Program-made: the position numbers and the translations under genes
The notes under the pieces: generated by a model
Databases searched by the model: none
What the model was told of the DNA's origin: nothing
The model's input: the letters and a program-made list of their open reading frames with translations, nothing else
In this document: positions 19,235-31,803 of the stretch, one piece after another
How the letters are laid out: each line of letters starts with the position of its first letter
How positions within the stretch are numbered: the stretch's first letter is position 1
Assembly: GCF_052324685.1 (NCBI RefSeq)
Contig: NC_135228.1
Location: forward strand, 9,899,386-9,963,385
Reading direction: 5' to 3'
Length of the DNA: 64,000 bases
DNA from: Brachyhypopomus gauderio
Lineage: Eukaryota > Chordata > Actinopteri > Gymnotiformes > Hypopomidae

Positions 19235-21373
19235 ATGTATGAACAAAATGATGCTACTGTTCGTCCTAAGAGGACATTAAAGCTAACTGCTAAAGGCATT
19301 GAACAAAAGCTTAGCACGACATTGGCAGATAGGAAATCTAAGTTTGCACACCTCTGTGGAATAATGAAGGATATTGATGTCCTAATGGAAGATGAAAATA
19401 ATGCTCGTACAGTTTCTCGGAAATTGTCAACAGAGTTTACAGAAGTGTACATGGAATTTTGCAGTCTGAATGACACGGTAAAAGAATATATGTCTGAAGA
19501 AGATATGATTAAAGACCAGAAAACCTGGTATGAATCTAGGGCCAAACATCTTAATGGTTTTGTGAAGGATGTTGAGAGATGGTTAAAAAGGGCTGCTGAG
19601 CAAGCTAAAGAAGCAAGACAGTATGATTCTGAAATAAACCCTGCAGATAGTGCTTCAATGGTCAGTTCATCACATAAGTTGGGTAAATCTCCTCATAGCA
19701 GAGCAGCTTCAGTTGTGTCTTCAAATGCCCCATCCACAAAGCTTAAGTACGAGGCTAAAAGAGCAGCTTTGATTGCACAGGCTACTGCATTGAAACGAAA
19801 ACAAGAAATCGACAGAGAATTGGCCCAGTTGCAAGCAAAGAAAGAGGAGCTAGAATTGCAAACAGCTATTGATGCAGCAAGTGCTAAAATTGAAGTGCTT
19901 GGTTTGCATGAGTTTGATGTGCAAGAGCAAGAACAGTGGAGGCCTCCTGTGGTGAGGAATTTGCATGCTGAAGCGGCATTTTCTGATGATTATGAGAAAG
20001 GTGAGGAAGATGATGTGGCTTTTCCTCTACAGCAACCAACAAGACATTTTCCTCAGCCAAGGCCACATTACTATGTGAGTGGAAGGCAAAACGCACACAG
20101 TAATGTTTCATCTCTCCCACGCTCACATGCTGACAGTGGTTCTTATGTTGGTGGAAGACAATGTGATGATATACAGATTAGAGACCTGCTTGGTGTTATG
20201 AAACATCAGAATGATATCACTGAACTGCTTGTGAAACAGCAACGGTTGTCATCCTTACCATCAGTGGACATTCCTGTTTTTAGTGGAGACCCAACTGAAT
20301 ACAGATTTTTTACTAAAGCTTTTGAGCATGGAATTGAAGACAGAACCTCCAGTAGTAAAGATCGTTTATTCTTTCTGGAGCAGTATACAAGCGGTCAACC
20401 CAAAGTGCTGGTACGAAGTTGTCAGCACATACATCCTGACTTAGGGTACAAAAGGGCTAAAAGGCTATTGCACCAGCATTATGGTAATGAATACACCATT
20501 GCTATGGCGTATGTGGAGAAGGCATTAAAGTGGCCTGTCTTAAAATCAGAAGACGGAGCATCTTTGACTGAATTGGCTGTTTTTCTTACAAGCTGCCTGA
20601 ATACAGTGGAAGGAATGGAGTTTAAAGAAGAAATGGACAGTCCAACTAACATGCGTGCAATAATTGCAAAACTCCCTTTCAGGCTGAGAGAAAGATGGAG
20701 GGGATCCGCATGTGACATACAGGAAAGGACTGGTGTTAGAGCCAGGTTTGAAAATTTGGTGCACTTTGTGGAGAGACAGGCAAGAATAGCTACTGATCCA
20801 TTATTTGGCAACATCCAAGAGTCTGTGAGTTCAAAAGACAAAGGTATAGCTAAACCTGGCCACCCACAAAGGTGCAAAGAAAAGAAAAGCACATTTGCCA
20901 CAATTGCTGAACTTGTGACTGACACTAAACAGGCAATAAGCAAGGCAAAGGACTTGAGTTCCTCTAGTGATAAATGTCATTTTTGTCAAAAAGAACACAA
21001 GTTGGCATCTTGCAAGTTCATTGTGCAGAAACCTCACAAAGAGAGGCTGCAATTTCTGAAGTCTAAAGGCTTATGCTTTGGTTGCCTGTCACCTGGGCAT
21101 ATGAGCAAAACTTGTGAGCAGAAAATAACATGTAAGAAGTGTTCATCAAAACATCCTACTATTCTGCACATAGCCAGCAAGCTTACTGGCCAAACTGAGA
21201 CAGTGACTGACAGCAGTCCACCATCATTGGATAAGGAAACTTGTGGTTGCACTGGGGCCGGAGATGCAAAATGTGCCCTTGCTGTGGTTCCAGTGAAAGT
21301 TAAGTCTGAGAAAGGAACACATGTTGACCTACGCATTTTTAGATTCAGAAAGTTCAGCTTGTTTCTGTTCTGA
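19235..21373 (+). CDS. gag: BEL/Pao Gag
   Basis: About 712 residues from ATG 19235 (an in-frame GTG lies upstream at 19199). Begins with a lysine-rich region and a long coiled coil (residues about 20-230, with LAQLQAKKEELELQ). The central capsid-like domain opens with SLPSVDIPVFSGDPTEYRFF (about 20260), a hallmark of vertebrate BEL Gag. Two cysteine-rich knuckles are near the end: CHFCQKEHKLASC (about 20975) and CFGCLSPGHMSKTC (about 21075), with CKKC following. The frame runs out at 21373, overlapping the pol frame. In BEL elements gag and pol are normally one frame, so I read the break near 21325 as a 1-bp indel rather than programmed frameshifting. Confidence 0.88.
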   Translation: MYEQNDATVRPKRTLKLTAKGIEQKLSTTLADRKSKFAHLCGIMKDIDVLMEDENNARTVSRKLSTEFTEVYMEFCSLNDTVKEYMSEEDMIKDQKTWYESRAKHLNGFVKDVERWLKRAAEQAKEARQYDSEINPADSASMVSSSHKLGKSPHSRAASVVSSNAPSTKLKYEAKRAALIAQATALKRKQEIDRELAQLQAKKEELELQTAIDAASAKIEVLGLHEFDVQEQEQWRPPVVRNLHAEAAFSDDYEKGEEDDVAFPLQQPTRHFPQPRPHYYVSGRQNAHSNVSSLPRSHADSGSYVGGRQCDDIQIRDLLGVMKHQNDITELLVKQQRLSSLPSVDIPVFSGDPTEYRFFTKAFEHGIEDRTSSSKDRLFFLEQYTSGQPKVLVRSCQHIHPDLGYKRAKRLLHQHYGNEYTIAMAYVEKALKWPVLKSEDGASLTELAVFLTSCLNTVEGMEFKEEMDSPTNMRAIIAKLPFRLRERWRGSACDIQERTGVRARFENLVHFVERQARIATDPLFGNIQESVSSKDKGIAKPGHPQRCKEKKSTFATIAELVTDTKQAISKAKDLSSSSDKCHFCQKEHKLASCKFIVQKPHKERLQFLKSKGLCFGCLSPGHMSKTCEQKITCKKCSSKHPTILHIASKLTGQTETVTDSSPPSLDKETCGCTGAGDAKCALAVVPVKVKSEKGTHVDLRIFRFRKFSLFLF

Positions 21374-24023
21374 AGACTTGATGCGTGATCTCAATGTGAC
21401 CGGAAGAAAGACCAACATCTTACTTCGCACTATGGGACAAGAAAGACCTGTTAGCACACATGTTGTCACAGGACTGGAGATTTGTGGATTGAAAGGTGAT
21501 TCCTATGTGCAACTTCCCCAGGTGTATTCACAAAAGGAGATTCCTGTCAAGGATGACTGCATTCCTAGACAAGATGATGTGGATAAATGGCCACACCTGA
21601 AGGAAATTCATGTCCAGGAGATTGAGGCTGGCATAGGATTATTAATAGGAACCAATGTGCCGAAGGCTTTGGAGCCATGGAAAGTTGTGAATAGTGCAGG
21701 TAATGGGCCTTATGCTATCAGAACTGTCCTTGGGTGGGTTGTAAATGGTCCTATGCAGAAGAAGGACGAGGAATGGCCAGAGGTATCAGTGAACAGAATT
21801 TCTGTGGCATGTCTTGATGATCTCATACACCATCAAATGAAGCTTGACTTTCCGGAAGCTCAGCAAGCAGAGAAAAAGGAAATGTCTGTAGAAGACAGAC
21901 GATTCATGGATTCTGTGTCTAGGTCAGTACAATTGATCGATGGACACTTTAGCATTGGTCTTCCCCTGAAAGCAGTGGATGCCAAGTTTCCGAACAACCA
22001 CATGATAGCTGTGCAAAGGGCAGAGCACCTGCGAAGAAAATTCAGGAGAAATGAGCAATTCTGTCAGGATTATGTCAAGTTCATGAGTGACATGCTTGAA
22101 AAGGGCTATGCAGAGAAAATTCCCGAAGATGAGGTCCACAACAACGAAGGTGAAGCAAGGACGTGGTACATCCCACATCACGGGGTCTACCACCCTACCA
22201 AGCATAAGATCAGGGTAGTCTTCGATTGTGCAGCCAAGTTCCAAGGAATTTCCCTGAACTCACAGCTACTTCAAGGGCCAGACCTAACCAACTCCTTGAT
22301 TGGTGTTTTACTGAGGTTCAGGCAGGAACCAGTAGCCTTCATGTCAGATATAGAAGGCATGTTCCATCAGGTACGGGTCCCTGCCAAAGATGTGAACCTT
22401 TTGAGATTTCTGTGGTGGCCACAGGGGGACCACAGACAAGAATTGGAGGAACATAGGATGGTTGTGCATTTATTTGGGGCTACCTCATCCCCAAGTTGTG
22501 CTAACTATGCACTCAAGCAGTGCGCTGAGCACTTCCAAGATCAGTTCAGTGCAGAGGCATCCAAGACAGTGATGCGACACTTCTATGTCGATGACTGCCT
22601 CCGTTCAGTTGGATCCGAGGATGAAGCAGTGGCGCTGATACAGGAAGTAAGAGCTCTGTGTGCTTTGGGTGGATTTAGAGTGACCAAGTGGACCTCTAAT
22701 AGTCGCAAAGTCCTGGCATCAGTTCCAGAAGAGGAAAGGGCCTCAGGGGTCCGAAATTTGGATTTGGACAAAGACTCACTTCCTCTAGAAAGGGCTCTAG
22801 GAGTCCAATGGTGCATTGAATCAGATGCCCTGAAGTTCAAAGTTACCATTAAGCGGAAAGTGCTCACAAGACGAGGCTTGTTGTCTATGGTTAGTTCCAT
22901 CTACGACCCTCTGGGGATTCTCTCTCCCATAATCCTCCCAGTGAAAGGTATACTGCAGGAATTGTGCATGAGAAAACATGGATGGGATGATGAGATGCCA
23001 GAACCCCTAGTGAAGCAGTGGGAACAGTGGATAACTCACCTGCACAAGTTGTCAGAACTGGAAGTGAGGCGATGCGTTAAGACACATGACTTTGGAGCAG
23101 TCACAGAAGCCAGACTGCATCATTTCGCCGATGCTAGTGAGCGAGGTTATGGCACTTGTACTTACCTGGTCTTAAAAAATGAGAAGTATGAAGAACGGTG
23201 TTCTTTCATAATGGGAAAGGCAAGAGTTGCACCTCTAAAACCAATCACAATACCCAGGTTGGAGCTCACTGCAGCGACAGTAGCTGCAAAGATGGACAAC
23301 ATGATACGGGCCGAGCTAGAAATTGACTTGGAGGAATCGGTATTCTGGACTGATAGTACCACAGTTCTTAGGTACATACAGAATGAATCAGCAAGGTTTC
23401 GTACGTTTGTTGCCAACCGGATTACAACAATCAGAGAACAGTCCAAAGTAAGCCAATGGAGATATGTGGAATCCTTCACCAATCCAGCGGACCACGCTTC
23501 CAGAGGTTGCACAGTGGAAGCATTCCTGAAGGCCAATACCTGGTTATCGGGGCCGGAATTCCTGCTGCAGCCTGAGAATGCATGGCCTATCTTTCCAGAC
23601 AGTTTCAATCAGTCTCTGGAGAAAGATCCTGAAGTGAAGGAAGCTGCGTTATTCACTGTGGTCACTGAGAATGCAGAGGACGTAGTCCTAAAGTTCATTG
23701 ATCATTATTCAGATTGGCATTGTCTGAAGCGAGCGGTTGCGTGGATGATCAAGTTTAAGAATACCATGAAGCTTCTAAGTCAAAAACGAAAGGAATTTGC
23801 ATCAAGTGATGGTCTTGGAAAGGATAAGAAGGATGTGCAAACAAGGATGGCTGAATTGAATGGTCTCAAAATGCAGCCCTCTCTACAGGTTGTCACCTGT
23901 CCTGCAAGACAACATTGTGAGAGTGGGTGGTAGACTGAATAAAGCCAGTATGCCTGAAGAGTCAAAGTACCCGGCTATCTTGTCAAGGGATATGCACATT
24001 ACATCGCTTATCCTAAGAGCAGT
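21321..24023 (+). pseudogene. pol: BEL/Pao pol, 5' part (protease, RT, RNase H)
   Basis: The pol frame (+1 to gag) opens at 21321 with the protease, whose active-site triad reads D-S-E at 21342-21350 where D-S-G or D-P-G is expected, so the enzyme is probably inactive. Reverse transcriptase follows, with VVFDCAAKFQG (about 22215), FMSDIEGMFHQVRV (about 22340) and FYVDDCL (YVDD 22584-22595), then RNase H with HHFADASERGYG (about 23120), IPRLELTAA, FWTDSTTVL and NPADHASRGC. At about 23860 the frame must shift by one base to continue into the integrase finger segment (23860-24023, SPLYRLSPVLQDN). The ERV enters at 24023/24024 after CAGT. Three defects: protease residue, frameshift, insertion. 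Confidence 0.9.
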
Positions 24024-24639
24024 TGTGAGAGAAATTATTGATTATTGACTAATTATCATTGATTAGATCATGTTTAGTTATTATAAGAGATCATTATGAA
24101 CTTTATGATTTTGGACATGTCCATTCTGACTAAGCAGAAGGACTACAATAATGAAGTAGTGTGATTCAGTGTAACCATGTTTCGTTCATATTATGCATGT
24201 GTGCTATATGTGACCCAGGTCAGGGAGAGTGCTGAGGGTAAGAACACTGTTAACTGGTAGTCACTAGGCTACTAGTCTTGGGTCATTTAGCTTTCTCTGT
24301 GTTCAACTGATACATCAGTTGCTTCCGCTAACTCTAGGGAAGTCCATATTAGGAGATACACACATGTGAGACAAAGTAGCCTGCTGGACGCTTATGTTTT
24401 GGAACATGCTGTGCTAAAGATAACCTGCTGTTAGAACTGCTGAATTGTGTTTAAGATTGTATATAAGCAGGGGGAGCGCCCCCCTGCCTTCAGAGTTGTC
24501 ATGCTTGAATGAGACTCTCATGTCTGTGTCTGTCTTGTATCTGTCTTTGTCCTATTTATATATATTTATATTTTTGTAATAAATTAATCATTTAACCACG
24601 TCTGAGTCCTCATCCATTTATTAGGAAATTTCCACGACA
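24024..24639 (+). repeat. ERV 5' LTR
   Basis: 616 bp. U3 promoter TATATAAG at 24460-24467; polyadenylation AATAAA at 24578-24583; ends TG...CA. Confidence 0.95.
24460..24467 (+). promoter_or_regulatory. ERV LTR TATA box
   Basis: TATATAAG followed by a G/C-rich start region, about 118 bp before the AATAAA, as expected for U3/R. The same site is in the 3' LTR at 32240-32247. Confidence 0.7.
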
Positions 24640-24642
24640 ATT

Positions 24643-24660
24643 TGGCGTCACGAACAGGAT
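24643..24660 (+). promoter_or_regulatory. ERV primer binding site
   Basis: TGGCGTCACGAACAGGAT, three bases after the LTR. The TGG start (complement of tRNA CCA) supports the call; I cannot say with confidence which tRNA is used. Confidence 0.7.
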
Positions 24661-24936
24661 CGGCGAGAGGCACCCCGGAAAGGCGGTGACTGATCTTCGA
24701 GGACGCTCCCCGGGGGATGAGATCCCTGGCTGGGCTGGGCAAAGTGGGAACCCCACGAGCAAAGGGAAAGTACCTATCCAGGGAGTGATGTCACCGCCAG
24801 TCTCCGGTGGTGTTCTCCGCCCGATCAAACAAACCGCAGTGAGTGGGAATTTTCAGTTTATAAAATTCTAGGAATTTTTTTTGTTTTTAAGTGTTAAATA
24901 TCCGCCAGTGTCTGCCCGCCGGATGATCTCTGTTAT

Positions 24937-25075
24937 ACGATAGGGATATAGTGAGATATCGCCTACAGGGATACAGAGAGGTATCGCCTACAGGGATACA
25001 GAGAGGTATCGCCTGAGAATATAAAGTCTATAAGGTGGGGATACTGCGATATCGCCCACGCGAGATAGGACTTAG
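24937..25075 (+). repeat. Short tandem repeat in ERV leader
   Basis: GGGATACAGAGAGGTATCGC plus CTACA recurs about three times (24947-25015), then decays (GGGGATACTGCGATATCGCC near 25038). It lies between primer site and gag, where packaging signals sit in retroviruses. Confidence 0.75.
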
Positions 25076-25342
25076 CCTAGCGCCCGTCAGTCTGGCCAGA
25101 GATCCAGCTGGGCAGAAGCGCACTGATTAGACGTAATACGGTGTTGGCTAGCTCCGGAGCGGCAGAGATATCCGATAGGGGCGGGTGGAACTGTTTGTTA
25201 CGTTGGTATGCAGTAGCGGATCTAAATTTTGAGGACTTTTTCTGACGTGTTTAATTGATTTGGGATTTTTTTTTTTTGGACCCCTCACAAAAAAAAAAAA
25301 AAAAAAAAGTGTGAAGGGTCATCTTTGGGATTATCTAGAATT

Positions 25343-27089
25343 ATGGGTAAACATCATTTGGGTAGAATACATAATAAGAGTAAAGCATCGGAGGCTCATA
25401 ATATAATCATAATAATAATAACTATAAGTGTAATTTACCAAATGACCAGAGATTATTTAGAAGATGTAACTCGACATGTGGGTTTTTGGGCTAAAGCATT
25501 ATGGGTTTGGTTCAAAGGGAACATTGAGTGTAGACTATCTGCGCCGACTAGTTGAGAGAGTAAAAACAGAGCCCAAGGGTGCAGATAGAAAAACACGAAA
25601 GTATTTTGTTAAACATAAAGCAGATATGGAAGAAAAAGCAAAATGTTGGCTTGAAGAAGCCGAGAAAATGCAAGCACGACAGGTAGGGATTAAAAAGTGT
25701 ACTAACAAAAGTCTCTCAGTGTGTTGTTGTAGCCAACCAGACCTCGACGCTGCCCCGACGCTGCCAGCCATCCCGGCTCAGCAACTGCACCAACTGCAAG
25801 ATGCACCCACAGCCGCTACCCCTGCCTCCCCCACCTCCACCGCCAGTTCCAGCGCCACCAGCTCTGGCGCCACCACGACAGCAAACTCTGCCTGCCACAC
25901 CTGCACTGTGAGCTCCAGCGCCATCAGTTCCCATCAGGTATCACAACCACAACCTCTGCCTCCCGCACTCCCACCAGCCCAACAGCTGCCGCTGCACCCA
26001 GGGCCGCTAGTCCCGTATGATGACGTCCACCAGGCGATGGAATGCACCAGCCGGACGATGGGAAGCGCCACCTCCCCAACGCCACCACCACCACCCCCGC
26101 CACCCGCAGCCACCACCACCCCCGCCGCCAGCTTCACCCGTGGCAGCACACACAAGAAGCCGTGCCACAGAAAGAAAGGGTCAGGTAATGCTTGAACTGA
26201 CCACCCCAGGGTGCGCAGCAACCTTCCCAATGGTCAAGGTCACAGGCCCTGAAGGAGACATCATGGTCCACCATCACTGGACAGGAGAGGACATCATGAA
26301 GGCGGCGGTGGGCCTGGGTAAACCGACAGAGATGGGAGGTAAGCGCTTCGGCGAAGAACTAACAGCTTTTGTTCAGTCTTGTCATCCAGTCAAACAAGAT
26401 AGACCGAGACCGGACACCGGGAGACGTCCATCTCCACAACACTGAGTGGGAACAGCAGCTGGACAGGAGGATCCAAACAGGCCCTACAGAGAGATTGTAG
26501 GACGCCTGGTCGCAAGGTTGGAAGCTGCACACCCAGCCACTAACAACACGTCCAAAATAGCTGCATGTAAACAAGAAGACGGAGAACCTGTCAGCGACTT
26601 CCTCATGAGACTGACCAGAGTTCACAACGACCACAGCGGTCTTGTAGCACCAGCACACGAGCGGAGGCCGGCGGAGGCCAGCCCATGGGAAGCCCACCTG
26701 AGAAACAGCTTCCTGGTAAGCATGAGAAAAGACATCAGTGACCTCATCAGAGCCCAGTGCATTGGGTACAACAACGCCACCCTGAAAACCATAGAAGATC
26801 ATGCCAAGCATCACGAGGCACAGCTGGCATGGAGAGTGCACAAGAAACACAAGCACAAGCACAAGAAAATCCAGAAGCAAGCTGAGACCATGGTGCAGAG
26901 AACTCCCAGAGAACGCGGGAGGGGCCACGTCAGAGGCAGAGGAAGAAGACGAGGTGGATGGAGACGAGAGAGTTACCCCAGAGGAGAGGTGGTGAATGTT
27001 ACAACTGTGGAAAACTAGGACACTTTGCAAGAGATTGTCCTGAAAATGAAGAAAATGCTGAGCAGAGAAACAGAACTTTCAGAGATTGA
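25343..27089 (+). pseudogene. gag: ERV gag, broken
   Basis: Starts ATG-GGT (25343), giving an N-terminal glycine as in myristoylated matrix proteins. The matrix-like segment shifts frame near 25515. A proline/alanine-rich linker (about 25740-26150) follows, then a capsid region in two further frames (FPMVKVTGPEGDIMVHHHW, about 26225; REIVGRLVARLEAAHP, about 26488). A lysine/histidine run and an RG-rich segment precede one CCHC knuckle, C-YN-C-GKLG-H-FARD-C (about 27005-27046), in yet another frame, ending at TGA 27087. At least three frameshifts separate the pieces. Confidence 0.8.
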
Positions 27090-30044
27090 CGGGCAGCGGA
27101 GAGGCTGGACGGTACAGGACCACTGGAAGACGACAAAGAGGAAAGTAACTGGTTTAAATTATCATTTAATTTATCAATGCTTGCAGAAGATTAGTGTAGG
27201 GCCGCAGGGCCTGCCTAAAATAACACTGACTGTAAACGGCACTAAAATAAAAGATTTAGGTTTATAGTGGTGCCACCCATTCAAAGAAAAAAAAAAAAAG
27301 AGCCTCTCCGATGTAAATGAAATAATACATTTGAACATGAATTTTTAATTTAATTTAATTTAACTGCTATGGGTTGTGACTTAATGTGTAAATTGGGCCT
27401 GAGTAGCAGGCCTGAGGGGTTGTTTATGGAGTGGGAGTTAGCTGTGTTGCGGTTCAGTTATCAGCAGGAGTTCCACTGTATGTTTATGAGCTGCAGAGTG
27501 CAGGAGGAGAGTGTTGGGAACACTACATGTGTGAAGTGTGTAGTTTGTTGCCAGGTGATTTGAGACCGTAGGGGTCACTGCACTGCACGCTGCATGTGAG
27601 TGAGGGCCCCGATAGAGGTTTTGAGGATAAATTTAAGGTTGGAAAACATGATTGTTTGGTTGCCACTGCTATTGTGTGGGATTGCGTGTGGGCTGTGGCA
27701 ATGGTGCAAACCCCATTAGAACAGGAAGACCTGTTCTCATTTCCTCGATCTAAACCACACGTGTCACTAGCAAACGTGTGCGAGGAGCCTCAATGGCAGG
27801 ACATCGGTGAATGGATGACAGAGATGTCTGACATTACCGATTGGGAGAGAGTTCCTGGCAGGAACACCATGTTTAGCCCTAGCAGGAGGGCGTGGATGCA
27901 GCCGGCGCCGTGCTGGCTCCCCTGCAGGCGGGGAGTGGAACTGATTAACCCCCTTGGTATTTTTTTAGCCGCCTCCCTTACCCTCTCAGGAAAGAAAAAA
28001 AAAAAATGAGAGGAAGAGGAACTCAGAACTGTTCCTGCAGCATTATGGGCACAAGGTAAGAGCGATGTTGGGGCTCATGCAGGGGGTGTGAGCCCATACA
28101 CATCACCCCAAAATCTGACTATAGGCCAAGACAACATCAATACCCTTTGAAGCCTGAGGCGCTCAAAGGAAATTAGGCCAGTTTTTCCAATCACTTAGGC
28201 AAGCTGGAGTGATCGTACTGTGCCCTAACTCACCCGTGCGCACTCCAATTTTTCCAGTTAAGAAACCAGAGTGGGAAGAATGGCGATTTGTGCAGGATTT
28301 GCTGGCTGTCAATGCAGCAGTACACGTTAGAGCCCCAAAAGTGCCAAATCCTCACAATATTCTTTCCCAGATTCCCCCAGATAGCCAGTGGTTCAGTGTA
28401 GTGGTCCTAGCAAATGCATTTTCAGTGCATCCAGATAGCCAGTACTGGTTGGCATTTTCCTTTGAAGTAAAAAAACATACACATCACTCACCATTTACAA
28501 TGCAGCGCTGCGAGACAGTCTGGCCTCTCTGAAACTTCCAGAGGGCATTGCACTGTTGCACTACGTAGATGTTCTGATACTCTGTGTAAACACATGAGAA
28601 GTATGCAAAGAGGGCCATAGTGGCATTGCTACATCACCTAGCAAGGGAAGGCCACAAGGTTCCTAAGCAAAATTGCAATATTGCTGAAAAAAAGTGCACT
28701 TCCTGGGTCATGACGTAGTATGTATTGAAATTCTGACACAACAAACAGAGATAAAAATAACATTTGTTAAAGAGAATAAGCCCGTTTGAACAAATGAGTC
28801 TTAAGAACAGTTTTGAATTCTGAAATAAAAGTTCAGAATTGATGTGTGTGTTCAGTGTTCGTATGTGTGTGGGGAGTGTTGACGTTAAAGGACCAGTGTT
28901 TTGACTCAAGCCCACAGTGACAGACAGAGGCCAGTAGCCTACTTTTCAGGAAAACTAGACCCCGGGGCAGCCGGGGTGCGGGCACTGGTAGCATTCAGAG
29001 ATATAGTGGGGTACGCTCAACTCTCCCTTTGGGTCAAACATGCTGTTTTTCGAATTTTAAAGGAAAAAAAAAAGGTTTTGTAAACAATAACACCCCTGCC
29101 ACATTATTCTGCCCAAGCAGCTGAGCTCACCATTCCTTACCAGCTCAAGGTCAAAGATAAAGCACCAACTAATCTCACAACTGCAATCATCAAATGTGCC
29201 GCACACACCAGAACAGGCGACACAGTAGCAAAAGGCAATGCCTTCACAGACTCCACAGCCCAACACAGTTTTGCAGGCTCCAAACACACAAATGATGCTA
29301 ACAGATCACAGTAACAGAGAAGACACACCCTTAACAACCAGAGCAATACAAACACAAGCCACAATGTAAAACAAACAGAGATGGGCAAAAGGGGGGGTGC
29401 AAAACAATGGGGGGAGTCTGGACACACACACGGAGACAGGTAAGCCGTGTGTCTCCCTACAGCCTACATGAGAGGACTGATTGAAATTGCTCATGGTAGG
29501 AGTCACAATGAGCAAAGGGGGGATAGTGGCATGCACTAGCATGCACTAAGAATATCCACACTCACCCAAAATTTTTGTTCACATTGTCTGGTATCCCACC
29601 ACAGGGGGATAACAGACCTAAACATGCACCCGCCGGACACCTGCCGCCGACCGAACCCTTTCAACACTGGCAAATTGATCTTGTTGAACTAACACCTGCT
29701 GAAATACAGGCTTGTGTGTATGTATGTCTAGCAAATGGACGGAGGCCTTCCCCACCACAAAGCAGAATTCAGATACGGTGGCAAAGATGCTACTAAGGGA
29801 AATAATCCCACGATGGGGGTTTCCCAGGAGGGTGTCGAGTGACAACGGCACTCCCTTCGTACACGAAGGGGTAAAGGAGTTAAATTAACTAAATTTTAGA
29901 GGAAACTAACTCAGGAAACAGGATTGAAATGTCTGCCTCTGGTTTTGTGGCAGAGCCGCACTAGGCCCCAAGCTCGCACAGGCTTATCAGCCTTTGAGAT
30001 TGTGTTTGGAAGGCCTCCAAACATGGGAGTAGTGCCGCCGGAAT

Positions 30045-30079
<35 letters not shown>

Positions 30080-30140
30080 TTTGAGCCATTAATATGTTAT
30101 CCTGCACAAGTTTGTCTCTATTTTGTCTGAGCAGGTCAAA
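27090..30140 (+). pseudogene. pol: ERV pro-pol, heavily degraded
   Basis: Recognisable pieces only: a segment with KPHVSLAN (about 27755) typical of the region before RT in fish ERVs; RT from PVRTPIFPVKKPEWEEWRF (about 28235) to PDSQYWLAF (about 28430); an internal deletion after that; the RT active site at 28562-28573, which reads Y-V-D-V instead of Y-V-D-D; an RNase H start (RPVAYFSGKLDPG, about 28935); RNase H end (GNAFTDSTA, about 29240); integrase finger remnants (about 29470-29640); and an integrase C-terminal piece (LSAFEIVFGRPP, about 29980). Non-element sequence seems inserted at about 28680-28890. A (CA)n tract sits at 30050-30077. Confidence 0.75.
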
Positions 30141-30289
30141 GCTGTCAGAGGTGTCGGAGAATCCACTGCTGATCAGAGATCCACGTGCTGCTAACAACCA
30201 ACACAGCTGTGAAGACCAGCGGCCGAGCCACGTGGACACACCACACCCACTGCAAAAGAGCTCCAGAGCAGCCGCCAGAATGAATGTTA

Positions 30290-31730
30290 TGCTGTTGTTT
30301 TTTACATGATGCTTTTCTCAACAGGAGGGGCAACTGTCATCTCCCCCACACCGGAGGAGAGGTGTGAGGGAAAGAAAGCATGTGTAATGTCCAATGTCTA
30401 CTGCAGTGAAACCAAACCAGCCCTGTCTGGTTTGCCATCCTTTCCACATGGCGTGAACACCAACACCAATCACTTATGAAATGGCTACAATGTTAATTAA
30501 CAGACCCATATGCGAGATTGATAGGTTAACAGGTCAATTCTACAACATGTCTCACACCATCATTCACAGTGGTAAGGCTCCTGATTGGGTAGGTGATGAT
30601 GTTGCAAGTATGGATCATAGGAAATAAACAACTGCGACTCAAATGACGAGGTGTCACGAGCCGGCATTCGCAACATGACATTTGACACCACCCCTGTTGA
30701 GGGAGAGTGGTGTCTATGCTCAGAGGGGGCCTTGGAGGCCATTTTTGGATAGAGCACACCAAGTGCCAGGTTGATCTGGTAGCAACAGCCAGAAACGAAT
30801 CAACATGCGCCATTAGACTAAATAACTCCTCTGCAAAATGGAGTTTCACCTCCTGTCATGGCATCGTGAACCCAGTAACAGATTGGGCGACGATGTGGGC
30901 ATGCAGAGAGAAAACCTACTCTGTTCTACCTGAGAGATCATACAACAGGGGTCAGTTTTCAGTTTGCCTGGGGAGGGTGTTGTACTCCAGTTTTCCTTAC
31001 CCCCCCCAGTGTCAATTTATACCATACCAGATCGTGTCCCACAGGAGGCCTCACTGGAGGGGATCCCTGGTGAGTTTAGAGGTTACACGCTGGCAGACCC
31101 CTGGACTACCCCAGCGGTTGCTGTGGGATGGTCAGTGTTCCTCGGCGGAGGAACTGCAGCTACGATAGATAAGATCAATGGACTTGTATGGCAAATTCTG
31201 ACTCTGGCTTCTCGTACCGAGACTGCCCTGGACCTATTAAACAAAGAAGTGAAGGAAATTAGACAAGTATAGGTCCAGAATAGACTAGCTTTAGACCTCC
31301 TCCTCATAAAAGAAGGAGATGTGTGTAAGAAAATCAATGTTTCATGTTGTTTCAGCATTCCAGATTACTATGATAATATTACTGATTTAATTGATCACAT
31401 GAAGGCCGAGGTTCAAGAACCTGGTTTGGGTGGATCACTTCATGGCTAGGCCCATGGGGACATTGGATGCTGACTATGATTTTACCAATTGTAATAATCA
31501 TTTAGCTGTTGTTGTGTTTAGTGCCTTGTATTTTGTCTTGCTGTTCGTCGTGGCTTACTGGCCTTATGCGTCAGCATTTTCAGATGGCCTTGCATGACGA
31601 CTTAAAGGAGCCTGAGATAGCAGACTCCTTGGGACATCTGTTTAAGGAAGACGTCTGGGATGACCTGGCGACTGGCTGGGTTGTGCCCGATGGCCCTGAG
31701 CAGCTTAACAAACTCCAGGGCCTGTTTTAA
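30290..31730 (+). pseudogene. env: ERV env, broken
   Basis: Surface-subunit remnants span about 30480-31020 with stops. The transmembrane subunit begins about 31130 with a glycine-rich, fusion-peptide-like stretch, then a leucine heptad region interrupted by an in-frame TAG (31270-31272), a C-X6-C-C motif (about 31325-31351) and an anchor region, and ends at TAA 31728-31730. The C-X6-C-C motif is the mark of gamma-type envelopes. Frameshifts occur between SU and TM, so no functional envelope can be made. Confidence 0.8.
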
Positions 31731-31790
31731 GTTGATGCTTTATGATAGAATTAATGATTTATTCTCTCCTTTTTAATGATTACACAGAAT

Positions 31791-31803
31791 CAAAGGGGGG
31801 AAG
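31791..31803 (+). promoter_or_regulatory. ERV polypurine tract
   Basis: AAAGGGGGGAAG directly before the 3' LTR. Confidence 0.85.

Noticed and set aside
21321..21373. Programmed frameshift between BEL gag and pol
   Set aside because: No -1 heptamer is present, pol is in the +1 frame, and BEL elements normally use a single gag-pol frame; a 1-bp indel is simpler.
25535..26230. Minus-strand glycine-rich open frames over the ERV gag linker
   Set aside because: Shadows of the proline/alanine-rich plus-strand gag segment.
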